Positions 26,781-38,847 of a DNA stretch of 64,000 bases are shown here, piece after piece (the stretch's first letter is position 1; every line of letters starts with the position of its first letter). The position numbers were made by a program, and so were the translations under genes. The notes beneath the pieces were generated by a model. The model had not been told where the DNA came from. It worked only from the letters and a program-made list of their open reading frames with translations, and searched no databases. The stretch spans positions 239,094 through 303,093 of the forward strand of contig NZ_DOEH01000010.1 in the NCBI RefSeq assembly GCF_003533305.1. Direction: 5' to 3'. The DNA is from Providencia sp. (GTDB lineage: Bacteria > Pseudomonadota > Gammaproteobacteria > Enterobacterales > Enterobacteriaceae).

Positions 26781-26798
26781 TGTCTCTTTTTGGAGACA
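26781..26798. promoter_or_regulatory. GlrR-type activator box 2 (TGTC-N10-GACA)
   Basis: TGTCTCTTTTTGGAGACA, 63 bases beyond box 1 (about six helical turns). It has the same inverted repeat and is a plausible upstream activating site for the glmZ sigma-54 promoter. Confidence 0.72.
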
Positions 26799-27085
26799 TG
26801 GAAATAGGCGTTTGTATCTAATTTACGACAACTTAATTTTACTATAAAAAACAAATCGTTATACTCACTAAAAGCAAAGTGTGATTACGCTCTAAATCTT
26901 AATTTAAAATGAATTATGGCAAATAATAAAAAATTTTTAAAATCGATAAAATAGATAAAATAGATAAGTAGAAAATAAATTTTCGGAAGAAAATCTGAAA
27001 AAAATACTGACAAAGAGAGATGGTGGAGTACTAATACTGAATAAGTAAATGTGGGATGCTATTAATAATGACAAGCTATAAATGC
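26799..27085. other. Intergenic stretch between glmZ control region and tRNA terminator
   Basis: AT-rich with no gene. Nothing beyond the glmZ control elements on one side and the tRNA operon terminator on the other was recognised. Confidence 0.4.
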
Positions 27086-27112
27086 AAAAACCCCGCTTAA
27101 TTAAGCGGGGTT
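27086..27112 (-). terminator. Terminator of the tRNA operon
   Basis: AACCCCGCTTAA/TTAAGCGGGGTT is a perfect 12-bp palindromic stem with a run of five T residues on the minus strand, just beyond tRNA-Pro. Confidence 0.9.
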
Positions 27113-27120
27113 CTTTAAAT

Positions 27121-27197
27121 TGGTCGGCGAGAGAGGATTCGAACCTCCGACCCACTGGTCCCAAACCAGTTGCGCTACCAAGCTGCGCTACTCGCCG
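27121..27197 (-). tRNA. proM: tRNA-Pro (anticodon TGG)
   Basis: The 77-nt minus-strand sequence has acceptor arms CGGCGAG/CTCGCCG, anticodon loop TTTGGGA with anticodon TGG, T-arm GGTTCGAATCC and an encoded CCA. It is the last of four tRNA genes in the E. coli order argX-hisR-leuT-proM. Confidence 0.97.
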
Positions 27198-27246
27198 AAA
27201 TACTACTTATTTCTTACATTTACTTCTTGTTCACATACTTTTTTCG

Positions 27247-27332
27247 TGGTGCGAAAGGGGGGACTTGAACCCCCACGTCCATAGGACACTAACACCTGAA
27301 GCTAGCGCGTCTACCAATTCCGCCACCCTCGC
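27247..27332 (-). tRNA. leuT: tRNA-Leu (anticodon CAG)
   Basis: 86 nt including the encoded CCA, with the long variable arm of a class II tRNA and anticodon CAG in TTCAGGT. Acceptor stem GCGAGGG pairs with CTTTCGC. It corresponds to E. coli leuT. Confidence 0.96.
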
Positions 27333-27348
27333 AAAGGCACAAAAAAAA

Positions 27349-27425
27349 TGGGGTGGCTAATGGGGCTCGAACCCACGACAACTGGAATCACAATCCAGGG
27401 CTCTACCAACTGAGCTATAGCCACC
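27349..27425 (-). tRNA. hisR: tRNA-His (anticodon GTG)
   Basis: 77 nt with the extra 5' G typical of tRNA-His (GGTGGCTATAGCTC), anticodon GTG in ATTGTGATT, T-arm GGGTTCGAGCCC and encoded CCA. Confidence 0.97.
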
Positions 27426-27503
27426 ATAACTATACTTTTTTCAAAGTGTTGTTATATTACTACATACAACTTTATTTTGCCACCGTAGCATGTCACCAAA
27501 AGA

Positions 27504-27580
<77 letters not shown>

Positions 27581-27748
27581 TTAACGCCGTTGCGGAACAG
27601 GATACTACGGATTTAATCACTCTATGTCTAGTCCTTTTTTAAATAAAAATATCGATTGCTTGCCTTTTATTCGTTTCGTCGATAAAGAGAGCATTTTTGC
27701 CCTCTTTATCCCCTTTTTTTCAAACCAAGAATACCCTTAACGATATTA

Positions 27749-29125
27749 TTACGCTTTTTGCTTTTGGCGATTGATAGCTTTTACTAGAAAATAAAATGCC
27801 GAAACAGCCAATAAAAATATTATCCCAACAATTAGCGATAACCGCGTATCCGGGTTAATTGCCATTCCTACCAATACGCAGCCTAAAAAAATCAAAGTCG
27901 CATAGTTGACCCAAGGAAATAAAATAGATTTGAAAGGATGACCAACTAATTTTTCTTTATTTTGTTGACGAAAACGTATCTGACTCGTCAGTAGCACCAA
28001 CCAAGGCACCATTCCTGGTAATACGCTCGCGCTATAAACATACACAAATACTTTTTCAGGATTAGGCACAAGATAGTTCAAGCTCGACCCAGCAATTAAA
28101 CATAAAATAGTAAAACCAACACAGCGAGCAGGCACGCCATTGCGCGTAAGCTTTAATAACGAGCGAGGCAACTGCTTATTTTGCGCCAAGGTATATAACA
28201 TGCGTCCACCGCTATACATTCCACTGTTACAGCCAGATAACGCCGCAGTCAGTACCACAAAGTTGATTACCGCTGCTGCGGAAATAATACCAACTTTAGC
28301 GAAAGTCATAACAAACGGACTGCCTTGATGTCCTACATCTGTCCATGGGAACAGCGTCACCACTATAAAAATAGCACCCACATAAAAAATTAAGATGCGC
28401 CATAATATATTGTTAATCGCTTTTCTTAATGTGACCTGTGGATTTTTAGCTTCTCCAGCAGTAATACCCACTAGCTCAACCCCTTGATAAGAAGCAACAA
28501 CAATACACAGCGCAAACAAAAAGCCTTTCCAGCCCCCAGCAAAAAATCCACCGTGTTGCGTCAAATTGCCTAAACCAATAGGTTCAAAATTGTTACCAAT
28601 TCCAAAAAATATCAAGCCAATGCCTATCAAAATCATCACGACAATTGTGGTCACTTTAATCATCGCAAACCAAAACTCTAACTCACCATACAACCTAACT
28701 GCGGCAAGGTTAGCTAGCGCGACAAGTGCTACAGCAATGGATGCAAATATCCATTGAGGAACCCCAGGGAACCAATACTCCGCATAGGCGCCGATTGCCG
28801 TAATTTCTGAAATACCCACCGCCACCCACATAAACCAGTAGCCCCAAGCAGTTAAACATCCCCAAAATGGGCTTAGATATTTATAACCAAAAGAAGCAAA
28901 AGATCCGGTTACCGGCTCAAGAAACAGCATTTCCCCCATTGAGCGCATAATGAAGAAAACAAAAATACCCGCAATAATATAAGCCAATAGAACTGAGGGG
29001 CCAGCCCATTTTAACGTGCTGGCTGACCCCATAAATAGACCAACACCTATCGTTCCACCTAATGCAATCAGCTCAATATGACGAGCCTCAAGCCCTCGCT
29101 GAAGTCCCTGTTGTGGATTTTCCAT
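27749..29125 (-). CDS. thrP: Threonine/serine permease ThrP (YifK), APC family
   Basis: A 458-aa proton-driven amino acid importer with 12 membrane helices. The amino acid transporter signature lies at [26 protein letters not shown] near the N-terminus, with [20 protein letters not shown] and [21 protein letters not shown] further on; all closely follow E. coli YifK. The upstream ATG at 29140 is passed over because AGGGG lies just before 29125, which also matches the E. coli start. It is located between wecG and argX, as in E. coli. Confidence 0.93.
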   Translation of the reverse strand: MENPQQGLQRGLEARHIELIALGGTIGVGLFMGSASTLKWAGPSVLLAYIIAGIFVFFIMRSMGEMLFLEPVTGSFASFGYKYLSPFWGCLTAWGYWFMWVAVGISEITAIGAYAEYWFPGVPQWIFASIAVALVALANLAAVRLYGELEFWFAMIKVTTIVVMILIGIGLIFFGIGNNFEPIGLGNLTQHGGFFAGGWKGFLFALCIVVASYQGVELVGITAGEAKNPQVTLRKAINNILWRILIFYVGAIFIVVTLFPWTDVGHQGSPFVMTFAKVGIISAAAVINFVVLTAALSGCNSGMYSGGRMLYTLAQNKQLPRSLLKLTRNGVPARCVGFTILCLIAGSSLNYLVPNPEKVFVYVYSASVLPGMVPWLVLLTSQIRFRQQNKEKLVGHPFKSILFPWVNYATLIFLGCVLVGMAINPDTRLSLIVGIIFLLAVSAFYFLVKAINRQKQKA

Positions 29126-29352
29126 AAATACCCCTGTCATGAATTGTGATAATAAGTTACAGCTTTAATTGAAACTAAGTGAGTAATAATCGCTGTAAAA
29201 TAAGAGAAATAGCCATTCAAGCAATAGAAAAAAGCAAAAAAACTTCAAGATATAGTTGAATATCTAAAGTTTGCGCTTATTTTTGAGGGATTATAGAAAT
29301 ATTTGAGGAAAGAGACCAGCAGTTACACCAGTCTCTGTAAATCAATCTAACT

Positions 29353-30105
29353 TTAGAGCTTACCACCGTAATAGTAACCTAAGAATTTAAGTAACTTAAA
29401 TTGTCTTTTCACGCGAGTTGGTTGAGCCAATAAGCGATATAGCCACTCTAGCCCTAAGTTTTGCCACACTTTCGGGGCACGTTTCACATGACCCGTGAAT
29501 ACGTCATAAGTCCCGCCAACACCCATATACAGCGCATCAGGATGCACTTCACGGCAATCACGCATAAAAAGCTCTTGCTTAGGTGACCCCATTGCAACAG
29601 TGACAATTTTAGCGCCACTGGCACGAATACGTTCAAATAAAGCACTTCTATCTTCAGGTGTAAAATATCCATTTTGTGAGCCAACAATATTCACATTCCA
29701 TGCAGAGCGGAGCTTCGCTTCTGTTTGCTCTAGGATTTCAGGTTTACCACCAATCAAAAATACTGGAGTACCTTCTTTGCCCGCCCTTTCCATCAAACCT
29801 TCCCACAAATCAGCACCTGCAACACGAGAGACCTCAGCTTGTGGATATTTACGGCGAATGGCGCGCACAATACTAATACCATCAGCATAGAGGTATTCAG
29901 CTTGTCCAAGTAAAGTATTTAATGCCACATCTTTTTCAGCAATCATCACTTTCTCAGCATTGATAGCAACCAATGTTCCGGTTTTCGTTTCGCCGCCATC
30001 AAATAAATAATCTAAAAAATGAGCCATATTTTTGAAGCCCCAAATGTTGTGGCCTCGAATACTATACTGCGGTACTGATGGTTGCGAAATTGGTGACTGT
30101 TCCAT
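29353..30105 (-). CDS. wecG: UDP-N-acetyl-D-mannosaminuronic acid transferase
   Basis: Also called RffM. Adds ManNAcA to GlcNAc-PP-undecaprenol to make ECA lipid II. The 250-aa protein is of the WecG/TagA/CpsF family (GT26). [38 protein letters not shown] and [16 protein letters not shown] are visible, with [31 protein letters not shown] towards the C-terminus. AAGGAG precedes ATG 30105. It is the last gene of the wec cluster, nine bases after wzyE. Confidence 0.96.
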   Translation of the reverse strand: MEQSPISQPSVPQYSIRGHNIWGFKNMAHFLDYLFDGGETKTGTLVAINAEKVMIAEKDVALNTLLGQAEYLYADGISIVRAIRRKYPQAEVSRVAGADLWEGLMERAGKEGTPVFLIGGKPEILEQTEAKLRSAWNVNIVGSQNGYFTPEDRSALFERIRASGAKIVTVAMGSPKQELFMRDCREVHPDALYMGVGGTYDVFTGHVKRAPKVWQNLGLEWLYRLLAQPTRVKRQFKLLKFLGYYYGGKL

Positions 30106-30114
30106 AATACTCCT

Positions 30115-31470
30115 TTAGCGGCTTTCACGCTGTTGGCTTCTTAAGTAAGAAGTCGTTTTAGCCCGAATAAGACCCGCACTCTCAAATAACCAGTACAATA
30201 ATTTTGCTAAAATCAGACACAGTCCGAAAATTAAGCAGAAAAAGACCACCCGCGAGACAAATGAATCGACGCCTTCGCGCGCTAATACAATGATATTAAA
30301 AATGGCACCAAAACAGAATGCTTGCATAATTGCCGCTTTATAGCGATTCGATTCTTTTAAGCTCATGCCATAAATCCAATCAAACCACTTAATAATCAGC
30401 CCAACCACGATTGCACCTAAAGGAATAAATATAACGCCACCCATAACCACCAGTGAACCGATTAACGTTGGCGATATCGCTAACCCAGAATGGTTATTTA
30501 GCACTTCCCACGTAAAATAGTTAGCGGAGTTAAGCACAGTATCCGGTCGTTCTGGCCAAACCCAAGAGGGAATAAATACATAGAAGTCACGTACAATTGG
30601 CGCAAGACCTTGAAAATCCATTTCATCATAATGGCTAAGTAGTAAGGCTAAATTTTCCCACGGTGAAAATGTATCGCGGGTTAAATATAAAAATGTGTAA
30701 TAGGCCTCTGAACCACTCACATCCAAACCATAACGTTTTAATGCAAGCCAGAACATACCCACAATACTCGCAACACCTGCTGCTCCTAGCATCCACAGAG
30801 TAATCCAACCTCTAACGATACCAATAAACAAAAAGAGCGCGAAAGCAATAATGATATTAGCGCGCGTACCACCCACAATCACATAAGTTAAAAAACCAAA
30901 TGCGACGGTGCTAATCAAAAAGAAAATCCACCGTTGCTGGGTTGGGCGCAAGAAGTAGACGATCAACATCGCAGGGATGAAGAAGTAAAAAAAGCGTTTT
31001 AATGCAACGCCAGTCACCTGACTAGAGAAAATTTGGCTGTATGATTTTAATTTGAAAAGTAAAAACCCATTTTCCAAAAAGAAAATGCCTACCGTCACCA
31101 CGGCAATAGCAATCAGCAATAGACAGGTCAGATTGGTTTCCACTTTATTCATGCTAAACAACGGACGTCTTTGTTTATCGACATTTTTTGATAACCGCGT
31201 TTTATATGCAACATAGTAAATAGCATAAAAACTGGTCGCCGCAAGTTGTGCATATAATAAGTAATCCGCCGATACCACAGCGACGTCAAACTGAAACACT
31301 AATGCACAAGTGAGCGGAAATCCAAAATAAAACGTCAATAAATACAACATAGAAAAAAAGATATTGAAATTAAAACGCACACGTAAAAACTCTTTATAGA
31401 GTAATGTGCCGATAAAAATAATCGATATTAAATAGACCAGCGCCAAGCCACCTAACTCCGAAAGAGTCAT
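30115..31470 (-). CDS. wzyE: ECA polysaccharide polymerase WzyE
   Basis: A 451-aa polytopic inner membrane protein (about 11 helices) that polymerises ECA trisaccharide repeats in the periplasm. Conserved stretches include [33 protein letters not shown], the periplasmic loop around [16 protein letters not shown] and [25 protein letters not shown]. The frame opens earlier (31506), but AAGGAG five bases before ATG 31470 and the E. coli alignment place the start there. The wecF TGA lies inside the spacer (GGAGTGAGCATG). Confidence 0.95.
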   Translation of the reverse strand: MTLSELGGLALVYLISIIFIGTLLYKEFLRVRFNFNIFFSMLYLLTFYFGFPLTCALVFQFDVAVVSADYLLYAQLAATSFYAIYYVAYKTRLSKNVDKQRRPLFSMNKVETNLTCLLLIAIAVVTVGIFFLENGFLLFKLKSYSQIFSSQVTGVALKRFFYFFIPAMLIVYFLRPTQQRWIFFLISTVAFGFLTYVIVGGTRANIIIAFALFLFIGIVRGWITLWMLGAAGVASIVGMFWLALKRYGLDVSGSEAYYTFLYLTRDTFSPWENLALLLSHYDEMDFQGLAPIVRDFYVFIPSWVWPERPDTVLNSANYFTWEVLNNHSGLAISPTLIGSLVVMGGVIFIPLGAIVVGLIIKWFDWIYGMSLKESNRYKAAIMQAFCFGAIFNIIVLAREGVDSFVSRVVFFCLIFGLCLILAKLLYWLFESAGLIRAKTTSYLRSQQRESR

Positions 31471-31472
31471 GC

Positions 31473-32549
31473 TCACTCCTTTGCAATAGTTAGAATTTCT
31501 TTCCAACCATCAGTAAAATTAGGGGCAAAAAAATCGATATTATGTCTATCAAGTATCGACATTTGACGTTGAGCTTCATCAACCAGTGGAAGTGTCAGTT
31601 TATCCCCATAAAAAAAGACGGGCACATTTTGCGCAGTTAAATCCTGCCAGAATGTATTTTGACGACTTATCACAAAAGGAATGCAAAATTGAATAAGTAA
31701 ACAAATCGTTCCCACCCCTTGCTGACGATTAAAAATGAAATAGCCAAGATCGCAAGATTTAAGCAAATTAAGATATTCCGCAAACTCCATTCGCTCTTTC
31801 AGAATTTCAACTTGCCCTTTCGCAAAGTGATTGTTTGCCGCTTGCTCAACTTGTTGGATGTAGGTTTGATTGTTTGCCGGATATCCCATTGGTACAACTA
31901 TCTTAACATTGTCACCAAACTCTTGTTTAATCGCCCCCAAAGCCTCTACATGACGATTTGAGCGGTCACCTGAATTACCGAGTAAGATGGTGAGTTGATC
32001 GCCTTTACGAGGCTCACGTTCAATGATAGTTAACGCAGGGTCCATACGAGTCGGAAAATATAAAACTGACGCTGGCACCCTTGGATTAGATTGGTGAAAA
32101 TAGCAAAGATCACCCCGAGTAGCACACACATGCCCCACTCGCTTTTGCGCCAAACGGCGTAAAATATAAAATAATTTAAACTTGAGCGATGCTGACTCTT
32201 CATACAAATCAGCACCCCAAATATGCCACCAAAACTGATGCGGTTTTATTTGACCAAACAGCAAAGCCAGCCATATAGGCGCATTAAACTGCCCATGAAA
32301 GAAAAATCGCGTATGTCGCTCCGCTTTAGCTCGACGGATAACACTATCTGCAATTGCTTTTTTACTGTCAAAAATTTCGATTTTCAACTCAGGATAAGCG
32401 TCAGAAAGCTGCGCATCATGGCTTACGACCATAAAATGCGGTTTTTGCGACGGCGCCATTTCTTGGCTGATAACGTTATTAAAAAACGTCAATACCGTCT
32501 GATTATGGTGAGGAAGTAAAGATCCCAGTACATGTATTAAGGTTGTCAT
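31473..32549 (-). CDS. wecF: TDP-Fuc4NAc:lipid II Fuc4NAc transferase
   Basis: Also called RffT. Transfers Fuc4NAc to form ECA lipid III. The 358-aa GT56-family enzyme shows the family sequences [50 protein letters not shown] (nucleotide-sugar binding) and [19 protein letters not shown]. It is cytoplasmic with no membrane helix. It overlaps wzxE by four bases (ATGA). Confidence 0.95.
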   Translation of the reverse strand: MTTLIHVLGSLLPHHNQTVLTFFNNVISQEMAPSQKPHFMVVSHDAQLSDAYPELKIEIFDSKKAIADSVIRRAKAERHTRFFFHGQFNAPIWLALLFGQIKPHQFWWHIWGADLYEESASLKFKLFYILRRLAQKRVGHVCATRGDLCYFHQSNPRVPASVLYFPTRMDPALTIIEREPRKGDQLTILLGNSGDRSNRHVEALGAIKQEFGDNVKIVVPMGYPANNQTYIQQVEQAANNHFAKGQVEILKERMEFAEYLNLLKSCDLGYFIFNRQQGVGTICLLIQFCIPFVISRQNTFWQDLTAQNVPVFFYGDKLTLPLVDEAQRQMSILDRHNIDFFAPNFTDGWKEILTIAKE

Positions 32550-33796
32550 GCTCGCCTACGGTAGATCAAAAATACGCAACAACAAACAATAAAGTATACG
32601 ATATAAGTGGCCATATAAGCCTGTGTAGCACCTACTGCACCGTGTTCAGGAATGAACCAATGAGCAAAGCTCATTAACAAAACAAATTGGCTCACTTCAG
32701 TGAGGATATAAAAACGTAATGCGGCTTTAGCAATCACTAGATAACCAAAGACATACGACCCCACTTTCAACACATCACCGACCAGTTGCCACGCAAACAG
32801 GTCTCTCATACCTGTAAATTGTTCGGAAAATAGTAACCAAATCGCAAAATCACGCAATAGCCAAACCATAAAGCTCGCCACTGCTACTGCGGGTAACACA
32901 AATTTAAGTGCTTTAATTATTTCAGCTGATATTTCGCTTTTTAGCTGCAACCGAGAAAGCGTGGGTAATAAATAAACGGAAAAAGAGGCGGTAATAAACT
33001 GCAAGTAAGCATCTGATATCGTGCTCACCCCTGCCCACAATCCAACATCATCCCAGCTATATCGTTCAGCTAATAAGTTACGCATCATGATATAAGCAAC
33101 AGGCAACGTCACTGACGTCAAAATTGCCATCACCGTAAACTTACCCAAACTTGTTGCAATCGCCTTATCCCACGCAGGTTTAAGCATAGAAAATGCAAAT
33201 TGCTTACGTCTAACGATCATCAAACCAGCGGGTAATACAACTAATGCAGGAACAAGAGCCAACCCGGCTAATGCACCTTCATAGCCACCCAATATATAGC
33301 ATAAATAATAAGCAACCACACCGAGTAAGCTACCTAATATGATAGCTTGAGCATTACCCGAGGCATCACGGTAGCCTTTAAGGATGGCTAAAAAATAATT
33401 CGAATACGCAATCCCCATTTGGACAAAAGCAACGGCTTTAATCACTGATTCATAGTCTGCGTTATCAAACAAAGCAGCGCTAATGGGGCCACTAAAGAGC
33501 AAAAAAATAGCCGCAAGTAGTGTTGATGATCCTAATATTAATGTTGAAGAGGTACCAAGAACGGCGCGTAATTTTACGGGGTCTTGATGGTGCTCCGCCA
33601 CATATTTTGTGACACCATTAAAAATCCCTGCACCGGATAACACCCCTAACACAGTGATTAATTGGCGAAAATTCCCCGCTAACCCAACACCACTAGGACC
33701 AAAAGAGACTGCTAATAATTTAACGATTAATAGGCCTGCCCCGATTTTAATCAGGGTAGACCCGGCAGTCCAAATCGATGCTCTCGCTAACGACAT
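32546..33796 (-). CDS. wzxE: ECA lipid III flippase WzxE
   Basis: A 416-aa flippase with about 12 membrane segments (polysaccharide transporter family) that moves the trisaccharide lipid III across the inner membrane. The N-terminus ASIWTAGSTLIKIGAGLLIVK and GPSGVGLAGNFRQLI are typical of WzxE. It overlaps wecE by one base and wecF by four, consistent with coupled translation. Confidence 0.95.
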   Translation of the reverse strand: MSLARASIWTAGSTLIKIGAGLLIVKLLAVSFGPSGVGLAGNFRQLITVLGVLSGAGIFNGVTKYVAEHHQDPVKLRAVLGTSSTLILGSSTLLAAIFLLFSGPISAALFDNADYESVIKAVAFVQMGIAYSNYFLAILKGYRDASGNAQAIILGSLLGVVAYYLCYILGGYEGALAGLALVPALVVLPAGLMIVRRKQFAFSMLKPAWDKAIATSLGKFTVMAILTSVTLPVAYIMMRNLLAERYSWDDVGLWAGVSTISDAYLQFITASFSVYLLPTLSRLQLKSEISAEIIKALKFVLPAVAVASFMVWLLRDFAIWLLFSEQFTGMRDLFAWQLVGDVLKVGSYVFGYLVIAKAALRFYILTEVSQFVLLMSFAHWFIPEHGAVGATQAYMATYIVYFIVCCCVFLIYRRRA

Positions 33797-34926
33797 TAAG
33801 CAAAAAACGCGTTAATGCGCTCAATGACAGTTTGCTGTTCAGCATCCGTCATATTGTAGAACATCGGTAAACGTACTAAACGATCGCTTTCAACTGTTGT
33901 ATAACGGTCTTCTCCATGGAAGCGCCCGAACTCAATACCTGCTGGGCTTGTATGTAACGCAACATAATGGAATACCGTCAAAATACCATGAGATTTCATG
34001 TAGTCATTAAACGCGGTGCGCTCTTCTACATCCTTCAATTTAATGTAGAACATATGAGCATTGTGCTGTAGACCTTCAGGAACAGTCGCTAAAACGAGAT
34101 GTCCTGCATCAACTAAAGGTAATAATGCATCATGATAACGCTGCCACAATAGTAAGCGGCGATCATTAATTTTTTTCGCTTCTTCTAGCTGTGCCCATAA
34201 ATAAGCGGCTTGTAAATCAGACATTAAATAACTTGAACCAATATCACGCCAAGTGTATTTGTCTACTTGTCCACGGAAAAATTGGCTACGATTAGTCCCT
34301 TTTTCACGAATGACTTCTGCTCGGCTAATCAGTGTTTTATCATTAATTAGTGTCGCGCCACCTTCACCACCAGAAGAGTAGTTTTTAGTTTCATGGAAGC
34401 TATAGCAACCAATGTGACCGATAGTCCCAAGCGCTTTGCCTTTATAAGTCGACATCACACCTTGAGCAGCATCTTCAATCACAAATAAATTATGTTTTTT
34501 AGCAATTGCCATAATGACATCCATTTCACAGGCAACCCCTGCGTAATGAACAGGCACTATCGCACGCGTACGCGCTGTAATTGCATCTTCAATTTTAGTT
34601 TCATCAATATTCATCGTGTCTGGACGAATATCAACAAAGACAATTTTAGCACCACGTAATACGAAAGCATTAGAAGTGGATACAAAGGTAAAACTCGGCA
34701 TGATAACTTCATCACCCGGTTTAATATCAATCAAAATTGCCGCCATTTCTAACGAAGCAGTACAAGATGGCGTTAATTGAACTTTCGGGCAATCAAAGTG
34801 TTTTTCCATCCACTCTTCACAACGTTTTGTGAAGCCACCATCACCACACAGCTTGCCGCTTTCCATGGCCTGTCTCATATACTCTAATTCAGTACCTACA
34901 ACGGGTGGTTTATTAAATGGAATCAT
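33796..34926 (-). CDS. wecE: dTDP-4-amino-4,6-dideoxygalactose transaminase
   Basis: Also called RffA. PLP-dependent enzyme making dTDP-Fuc4N from the 4-keto sugar with glutamate. The 376-aa product begins [17 protein letters not shown]. The catalytic lysine is K181 in SFHETKNYSSGGEGG, and VIEDAAQGVMSTYKG carries the PLP-phosphate and ring contacts. AGGGGA precedes ATG 34926, so the longer frame from 34974 is not used. It overlaps the 3' end of wecD by 14 bases. Confidence 0.96.
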   Translation of the reverse strand: MIPFNKPPVVGTELEYMRQAMESGKLCGDGGFTKRCEEWMEKHFDCPKVQLTPSCTASLEMAAILIDIKPGDEVIMPSFTFVSTSNAFVLRGAKIVFVDIRPDTMNIDETKIEDAITARTRAIVPVHYAGVACEMDVIMAIAKKHNLFVIEDAAQGVMSTYKGKALGTIGHIGCYSFHETKNYSSGGEGGATLINDKTLISRAEVIREKGTNRSQFFRGQVDKYTWRDIGSSYLMSDLQAAYLWAQLEEAKKINDRRLLLWQRYHDALLPLVDAGHLVLATVPEGLQHNAHMFYIKLKDVEERTAFNDYMKSHGILTVFHYVALHTSPAGIEFGRFHGEDRYTTVESDRLVRLPMFYNMTDAEQQTVIERINAFFA

Positions 34927-35653
34927 GTTGTCCCCTGTATAGCCAATATGCAGTGCTTGCAATTGAAGCACCACTATGTGAATAAAGATTTAATGCTGCA
35001 ACATTACTGATTTGAGTGGCAACATTTAACTGTCTTTTTTGGTGTTGCACACACCAATTGAATGCCGCTAACATCAACTGACGACCTATGCCCTGCCCTT
35101 TGGCTTTAGGCATTTTCGCTAATAGCCCTATCCGTGCTGTATCAGCATCTAAATTACGTAGGCTAACAAAACCTAAAATCTCACCTGACGCATCTTTCAC
35201 TAACAAACACGTATGATCAAAAGTGCCGATAACCGCTTTTTCTATCCATAACGCATAAAACCGTCCGCTATCACCTTCTTGATACCAAGGGGCTCTAAAA
35301 CGGCTATTACTAAAAACAGCCTCTGCGGCGTTGCGTAATGGCACTATGTCATCTATTTGTGCCACTTCTACACGATTTGTTGCAGAAGCACCTGCGGTTA
35401 AGTAAGCATTTTCTGTGCCAATAGTTAATGCAAAATCGATTTCACCTTCAACCAAAGAAAACCCCATACTAGCTAAATCATCGATCATTGTACTCTCAGA
35501 TGCTGAGACTTTAGCTTGTACGATATCGTACTTATCCATTTGATAAGCAAGAATGATTTCAGACCCAACATCTGTAAAGTTTAATTTAGCTGTTGAGTGC
35601 CCAAAAAAATCAGACTCCCATTGCAGGGGCTCAATACTGGCGCGGACGGACAC
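34913..35653 (-). CDS. wecD: dTDP-4-amino-4,6-dideoxy-D-galactose acyltransferase
   Basis: Also called RffC. Uses acetyl-CoA to make dTDP-Fuc4NAc. The 246-aa GNAT-fold enzyme begins [18 protein letters not shown] as in E. coli WecD. The GNAT acetyl-CoA loop is seen at [23 protein letters not shown]. The N-terminal half is more variable. It overlaps rffH by 23 bases and wecE by 14. Confidence 0.95.
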   Translation of the reverse strand: MSVRASIEPLQWESDFFGHSTAKLNFTDVGSEIILAYQMDKYDIVQAKVSASESTMIDDLASMGFSLVEGEIDFALTIGTENAYLTAGASATNRVEVAQIDDIVPLRNAAEAVFSNSRFRAPWYQEGDSGRFYALWIEKAVIGTFDHTCLLVKDASGEILGFVSLRNLDADTARIGLLAKMPKAKGQGIGRQLMLAAFNWCVQHQKRQLNVATQISNVAALNLYSHSGASIASTAYWLYRGQHDSI

Positions 35654-36512
35654 GGAGAAGATCCTCTAAATATTGCCCATAACCGGTTTTTTTCAATTGC
35701 ACAGCAGATGCGTGAACTTGCTCATCAGTGAGCCAGCCATTACGCCACGCAATCTCTTCTAAACATGCAACTTTGAAACCTTGACGTTTTTCAACAGTTT
35801 GTACAAATGTACCCGCTTCAATCAAACTGTCATGTGTTCCCGTATCTAACCACGCAAAACCACGACCTAATAGCTCAACGCTCAATTCACCGCGTTCCAA
35901 ATACATTTGATTGATCGACGTAATTTCTAATTCACCACGCTCAGAAGGCTTCACTTGCTTAGCAAATTCAACTACTTGAGAGTCATAGAAATATAACCCT
36001 GTTACCGCCCAATTCGATTTCGGCTTTAGTGGTTTTTCTTCAATGGATAACGCTTTAAAATCATCATCAAATTCAACAACACCGAAACGTTCAGGGTCCA
36101 TCACTTGATAACCAAATACGGTTGCCCCTTTGGTGCGAGCAGCAACAGAGGTCAATTTTGGACTGAATGAGTGACCAAAGAAGATATTATCCCCAAGCAC
36201 TAAGCAGCAAGAATCACCATTGATGAATTCTTCACCAATAATAAAGGCTTGTGCAAGCCCATCAGGAGAAGGTTGCTCCGCATAACTAAGCTCAATACCA
36301 AATTCATGACCATCACCTAATAACCGCTTAAACATCGGTAAATCTTCAGGTGTAGAAATAATCAAAATTTCACGAATACCCGCTAACATCAATACAGAAA
36401 GCGGGTAATAAATCATTGGCTTATCATAGATAGGCAATAGTTGTTTAGAGATACCTCGAGTGATGGGATGCAAACGCGTGCCCGAACCACCAGCAAGTAT
36501 AATGCCTTTCAT
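35631..36512 (-). CDS. rffH: Glucose-1-phosphate thymidylyltransferase (RmlA2)
   Basis: Makes dTDP-glucose from glucose-1-phosphate and dTTP for the Fuc4NAc branch of ECA. The 293-aa protein has the nucleotidyltransferase loop [16 protein letters not shown] (3-18), [29 protein letters not shown] and [23 protein letters not shown] 36512 has AGGAGG nearby. It follows rffG with an eight-base gap. Confidence 0.96.
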   Translation of the reverse strand: MKGIILAGGSGTRLHPITRGISKQLLPIYDKPMIYYPLSVLMLAGIREILIISTPEDLPMFKRLLGDGHEFGIELSYAEQPSPDGLAQAFIIGEEFINGDSCCLVLGDNIFFGHSFSPKLTSVAARTKGATVFGYQVMDPERFGVVEFDDDFKALSIEEKPLKPKSNWAVTGLYFYDSQVVEFAKQVKPSERGELEITSINQMYLERGELSVELLGRGFAWLDTGTHDSLIEAGTFVQTVEKRQGFKVACLEEIAWRNGWLTDEQVHASAVQLKKTGYGQYLEDLLRVRPRQY

Positions 36513-36520
36513 ATATCCTC

Positions 36521-37594
36521 CTAACTACCTAAACCTAGGCGTTCACCCGCGTAGGAGCCATCTTGTACTCGACGCCACCAAGTTTCATTATTCAAGTACC
36601 ATTGCACCGTTTTACGGATGCCTGACTCGAAAGTTTCTTGTGGTGTCCAGCCCAATTCACGTTCAATCTTAGCCGCATCAATGGCATATCGCATATCATG
36701 ACCCGGCCGATCTTTCACATAAGTGATCAAATCACGATAATGAACCACACCCTGAGGCTTTTGCGGGCAAAACTCTTCTAGTAGCGCACAAATCGTTTCC
36801 ACGACATCAATATTGCGGCGCTCATTGTGCCCACCGATATTATAGGTCGTACCCGGATCAGCCTTAGTTGCCACTAAATGTAGAGCACGCGCATGGTCCT
36901 CTACGAACAACCAATCACGAATTTGCTCCCCTTTACCATAAACAGGTAACGGTTTACCTGATATAGCATTAAGAATAATCAATGGGATCAATTTCTCAGG
37001 AAAATGATAAGGACCATAATTATTCGAGCAATTGGTGATCATCGTTGGTAAACCATAAGTTCGCTGCCAAGCACGGACTAAATGATCGCTTGATGCTTTG
37101 GATGCTGAATATGGACTACTTGGTGCATAAGGTGTTGTTTCAGTAAAGAACCCATCTGGGCCATCCAAATCGCCATACACTTCATCCGTTGAAATATGGT
37201 GAAAACGAAATGCATTTTTTCTGCTTTCGTCCAGCGACGACCAATAATGACGCGCCGCTTCCAACAACGTATAAGTACCGACAATATTGGTTTCGATAAA
37301 CTCTGCCGGACCATCAATTGAGCGGTCAACATGGCTCTCTGCCGCTAAATGCATGACAGCATCAGGCTGATATTGAACGAAAACTTTATCCAATGCCGCG
37401 CGGTCACAAATATTCACTTGCTCAAAAGCATAACGTTCGTTGCTCGCGACATCAGCGAGTGATTCCAAATTACCCGCGTAGGTCAAACAATCGACAACAA
37501 TAGCGCTATCGCGAGTGTTCTCAATAATATGACGTACAACTGCGGAGCCGATAAAACCAGCTCCACCTGTGATTAGAATGCGTTTCAACGCCAT
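36521..37594 (-). CDS. rffG: dTDP-glucose 4,6-dehydratase (RmlB2)
   Basis: NAD-dependent extended SDR enzyme forming dTDP-4-keto-6-deoxyglucose. The 357-aa product has GGAGFIGS (10-17) for NAD binding, STDEVYGD (135-142) with the catalytic Asp-Glu pair, and Y162/K166 in [28 protein letters not shown] is also diagnostic. It overlaps wecC by ten bases. Confidence 0.97.
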   Translation of the reverse strand: MALKRILITGGAGFIGSAVVRHIIENTRDSAIVVDCLTYAGNLESLADVASNERYAFEQVNICDRAALDKVFVQYQPDAVMHLAAESHVDRSIDGPAEFIETNIVGTYTLLEAARHYWSSLDESRKNAFRFHHISTDEVYGDLDGPDGFFTETTPYAPSSPYSASKASSDHLVRAWQRTYGLPTMITNCSNNYGPYHFPEKLIPLIILNAISGKPLPVYGKGEQIRDWLFVEDHARALHLVATKADPGTTYNIGGHNERRNIDVVETICALLEEFCPQKPQGVVHYRDLITYVKDRPGHDMRYAIDAAKIERELGWTPQETFESGIRKTVQWYLNNETWWRRVQDGSYAGERLGLGS

Positions 37595-38847
37595 ACTCCT
37601 TTGGTATCAACAACCCATTTTTGCTTGATTGATGAGCCTTGGATAGCTTTAAATACATTGTGATCAACTAACATCAAAATCACATCAGCGTCAGCCACAG
37701 CCTGTTCCACTGAAACTAGCTCAGCCACACCTTTAAGCGAAGTTGGTAATTCATGAATATGTGGTTCAACTGCAAAGGTTTTACCTGGATTCCAATTAGC
37801 AATCATCTTAGTGATGTGCATCGCTGGGCTTTCACGCAAGTCATCAATGTTCGGTTTGAAAGACAAACCAAAACAAGCAATGGTGATTTCGCTAGCTTTC
37901 TTACCGGTTTCAACCAAACAATCCGCAACTGCGGCTTTAACTTGATCAACAACCCAAATTGGCTTGCCATCGTTAACTAAACGCGCAGTATGGATAAGGC
38001 GTGATTGCTGTGGGTTTTGAGCCACGATAAACCAAGGGTCAACGGCAATACAGTGTCCACCGACACCTGGACCTGGTTGTAAAATATTAACGCGTGGATG
38101 ACGATTAGCTAAGCTAATCAATTCCCATACATTGATATTTTGCTGCGCGCAGATGAGTGATAATTCGTTAGCAAATGCAATATTCACGTCACGGAAGCTA
38201 TTTTCCGTTAATTTACACATTTCTGCGGTTCTTGAATTGGTGATAACACATTCACCTTCAAGGAAAATATTATATAACTCACTTGCACGTTGTGATGATT
38301 TTGGTGTCATTCCGCCAATAACACGGTCATTTTTAATCAATTCAACCATCACTTGGCCTGGCAATACACGCTCAGGACAATATGCCACATCGATATCGGC
38401 ATCTTCACCAGCTTGTTGTGGGAATGTTAAGTCAGGACGCGCTTGCGCCATCCACTCAGCCATTTGCTCTGTGGTACCTACTGGTGAAGTCGATTCCAGA
38501 ATAACTAAGTCACCTTTTTTCAATACAGGTGCAATAGATTCCGCCGCAGCTTTTACATAAACCAAGTCTGGTTCATGTTCACCTTTGAACGGTGTTGGTA
38601 CGGCAATTAAATAAGCATCAGCTGGCTGAGGTTTAGTAAAGGCTTTCAAATAACCCGCTTCAACGGCAGTTTTCACCACCACATCGAGTTCGGGTTCTAC
38701 GATATGGATTTTACCCTGATTAATGGTATCCACCGCATGTTGGTTGACATCTACGCCAACAACCTGTTTTTTGCGAGAAGCGAAGGCTGCTGCTGTTGGT
38801 AAACCAATATAACCAAGGCCGATAACAGAAATAGTTTCAAAACTCAT
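37585..38847 (-). CDS. wecC: UDP-N-acetyl-D-mannosamine dehydrogenase
   Basis: Also called RffD. Oxidises UDP-ManNAc to UDP-ManNAcA with two NAD. The 420-aa protein has the NAD fold [16 protein letters not shown] at the N-terminus, [34 protein letters not shown], and the active-site Cys in [15 protein letters not shown]. It overlaps wecB by four bases (ATGA) and rffG by ten. Confidence 0.97.
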   Translation of the reverse strand: MSFETISVIGLGYIGLPTAAAFASRKKQVVGVDVNQHAVDTINQGKIHIVEPELDVVVKTAVEAGYLKAFTKPQPADAYLIAVPTPFKGEHEPDLVYVKAAAESIAPVLKKGDLVILESTSPVGTTEQMAEWMAQARPDLTFPQQAGEDADIDVAYCPERVLPGQVMVELIKNDRVIGGMTPKSSQRASELYNIFLEGECVITNSRTAEMCKLTENSFRDVNIAFANELSLICAQQNINVWELISLANRHPRVNILQPGPGVGGHCIAVDPWFIVAQNPQQSRLIHTARLVNDGKPIWVVDQVKAAVADCLVETGKKASEITIACFGLSFKPNIDDLRESPAMHITKMIANWNPGKTFAVEPHIHELPTSLKGVAELVSVEQAVADADVILMLVDHNVFKAIQGSSIKQKWVVDTKGVWR

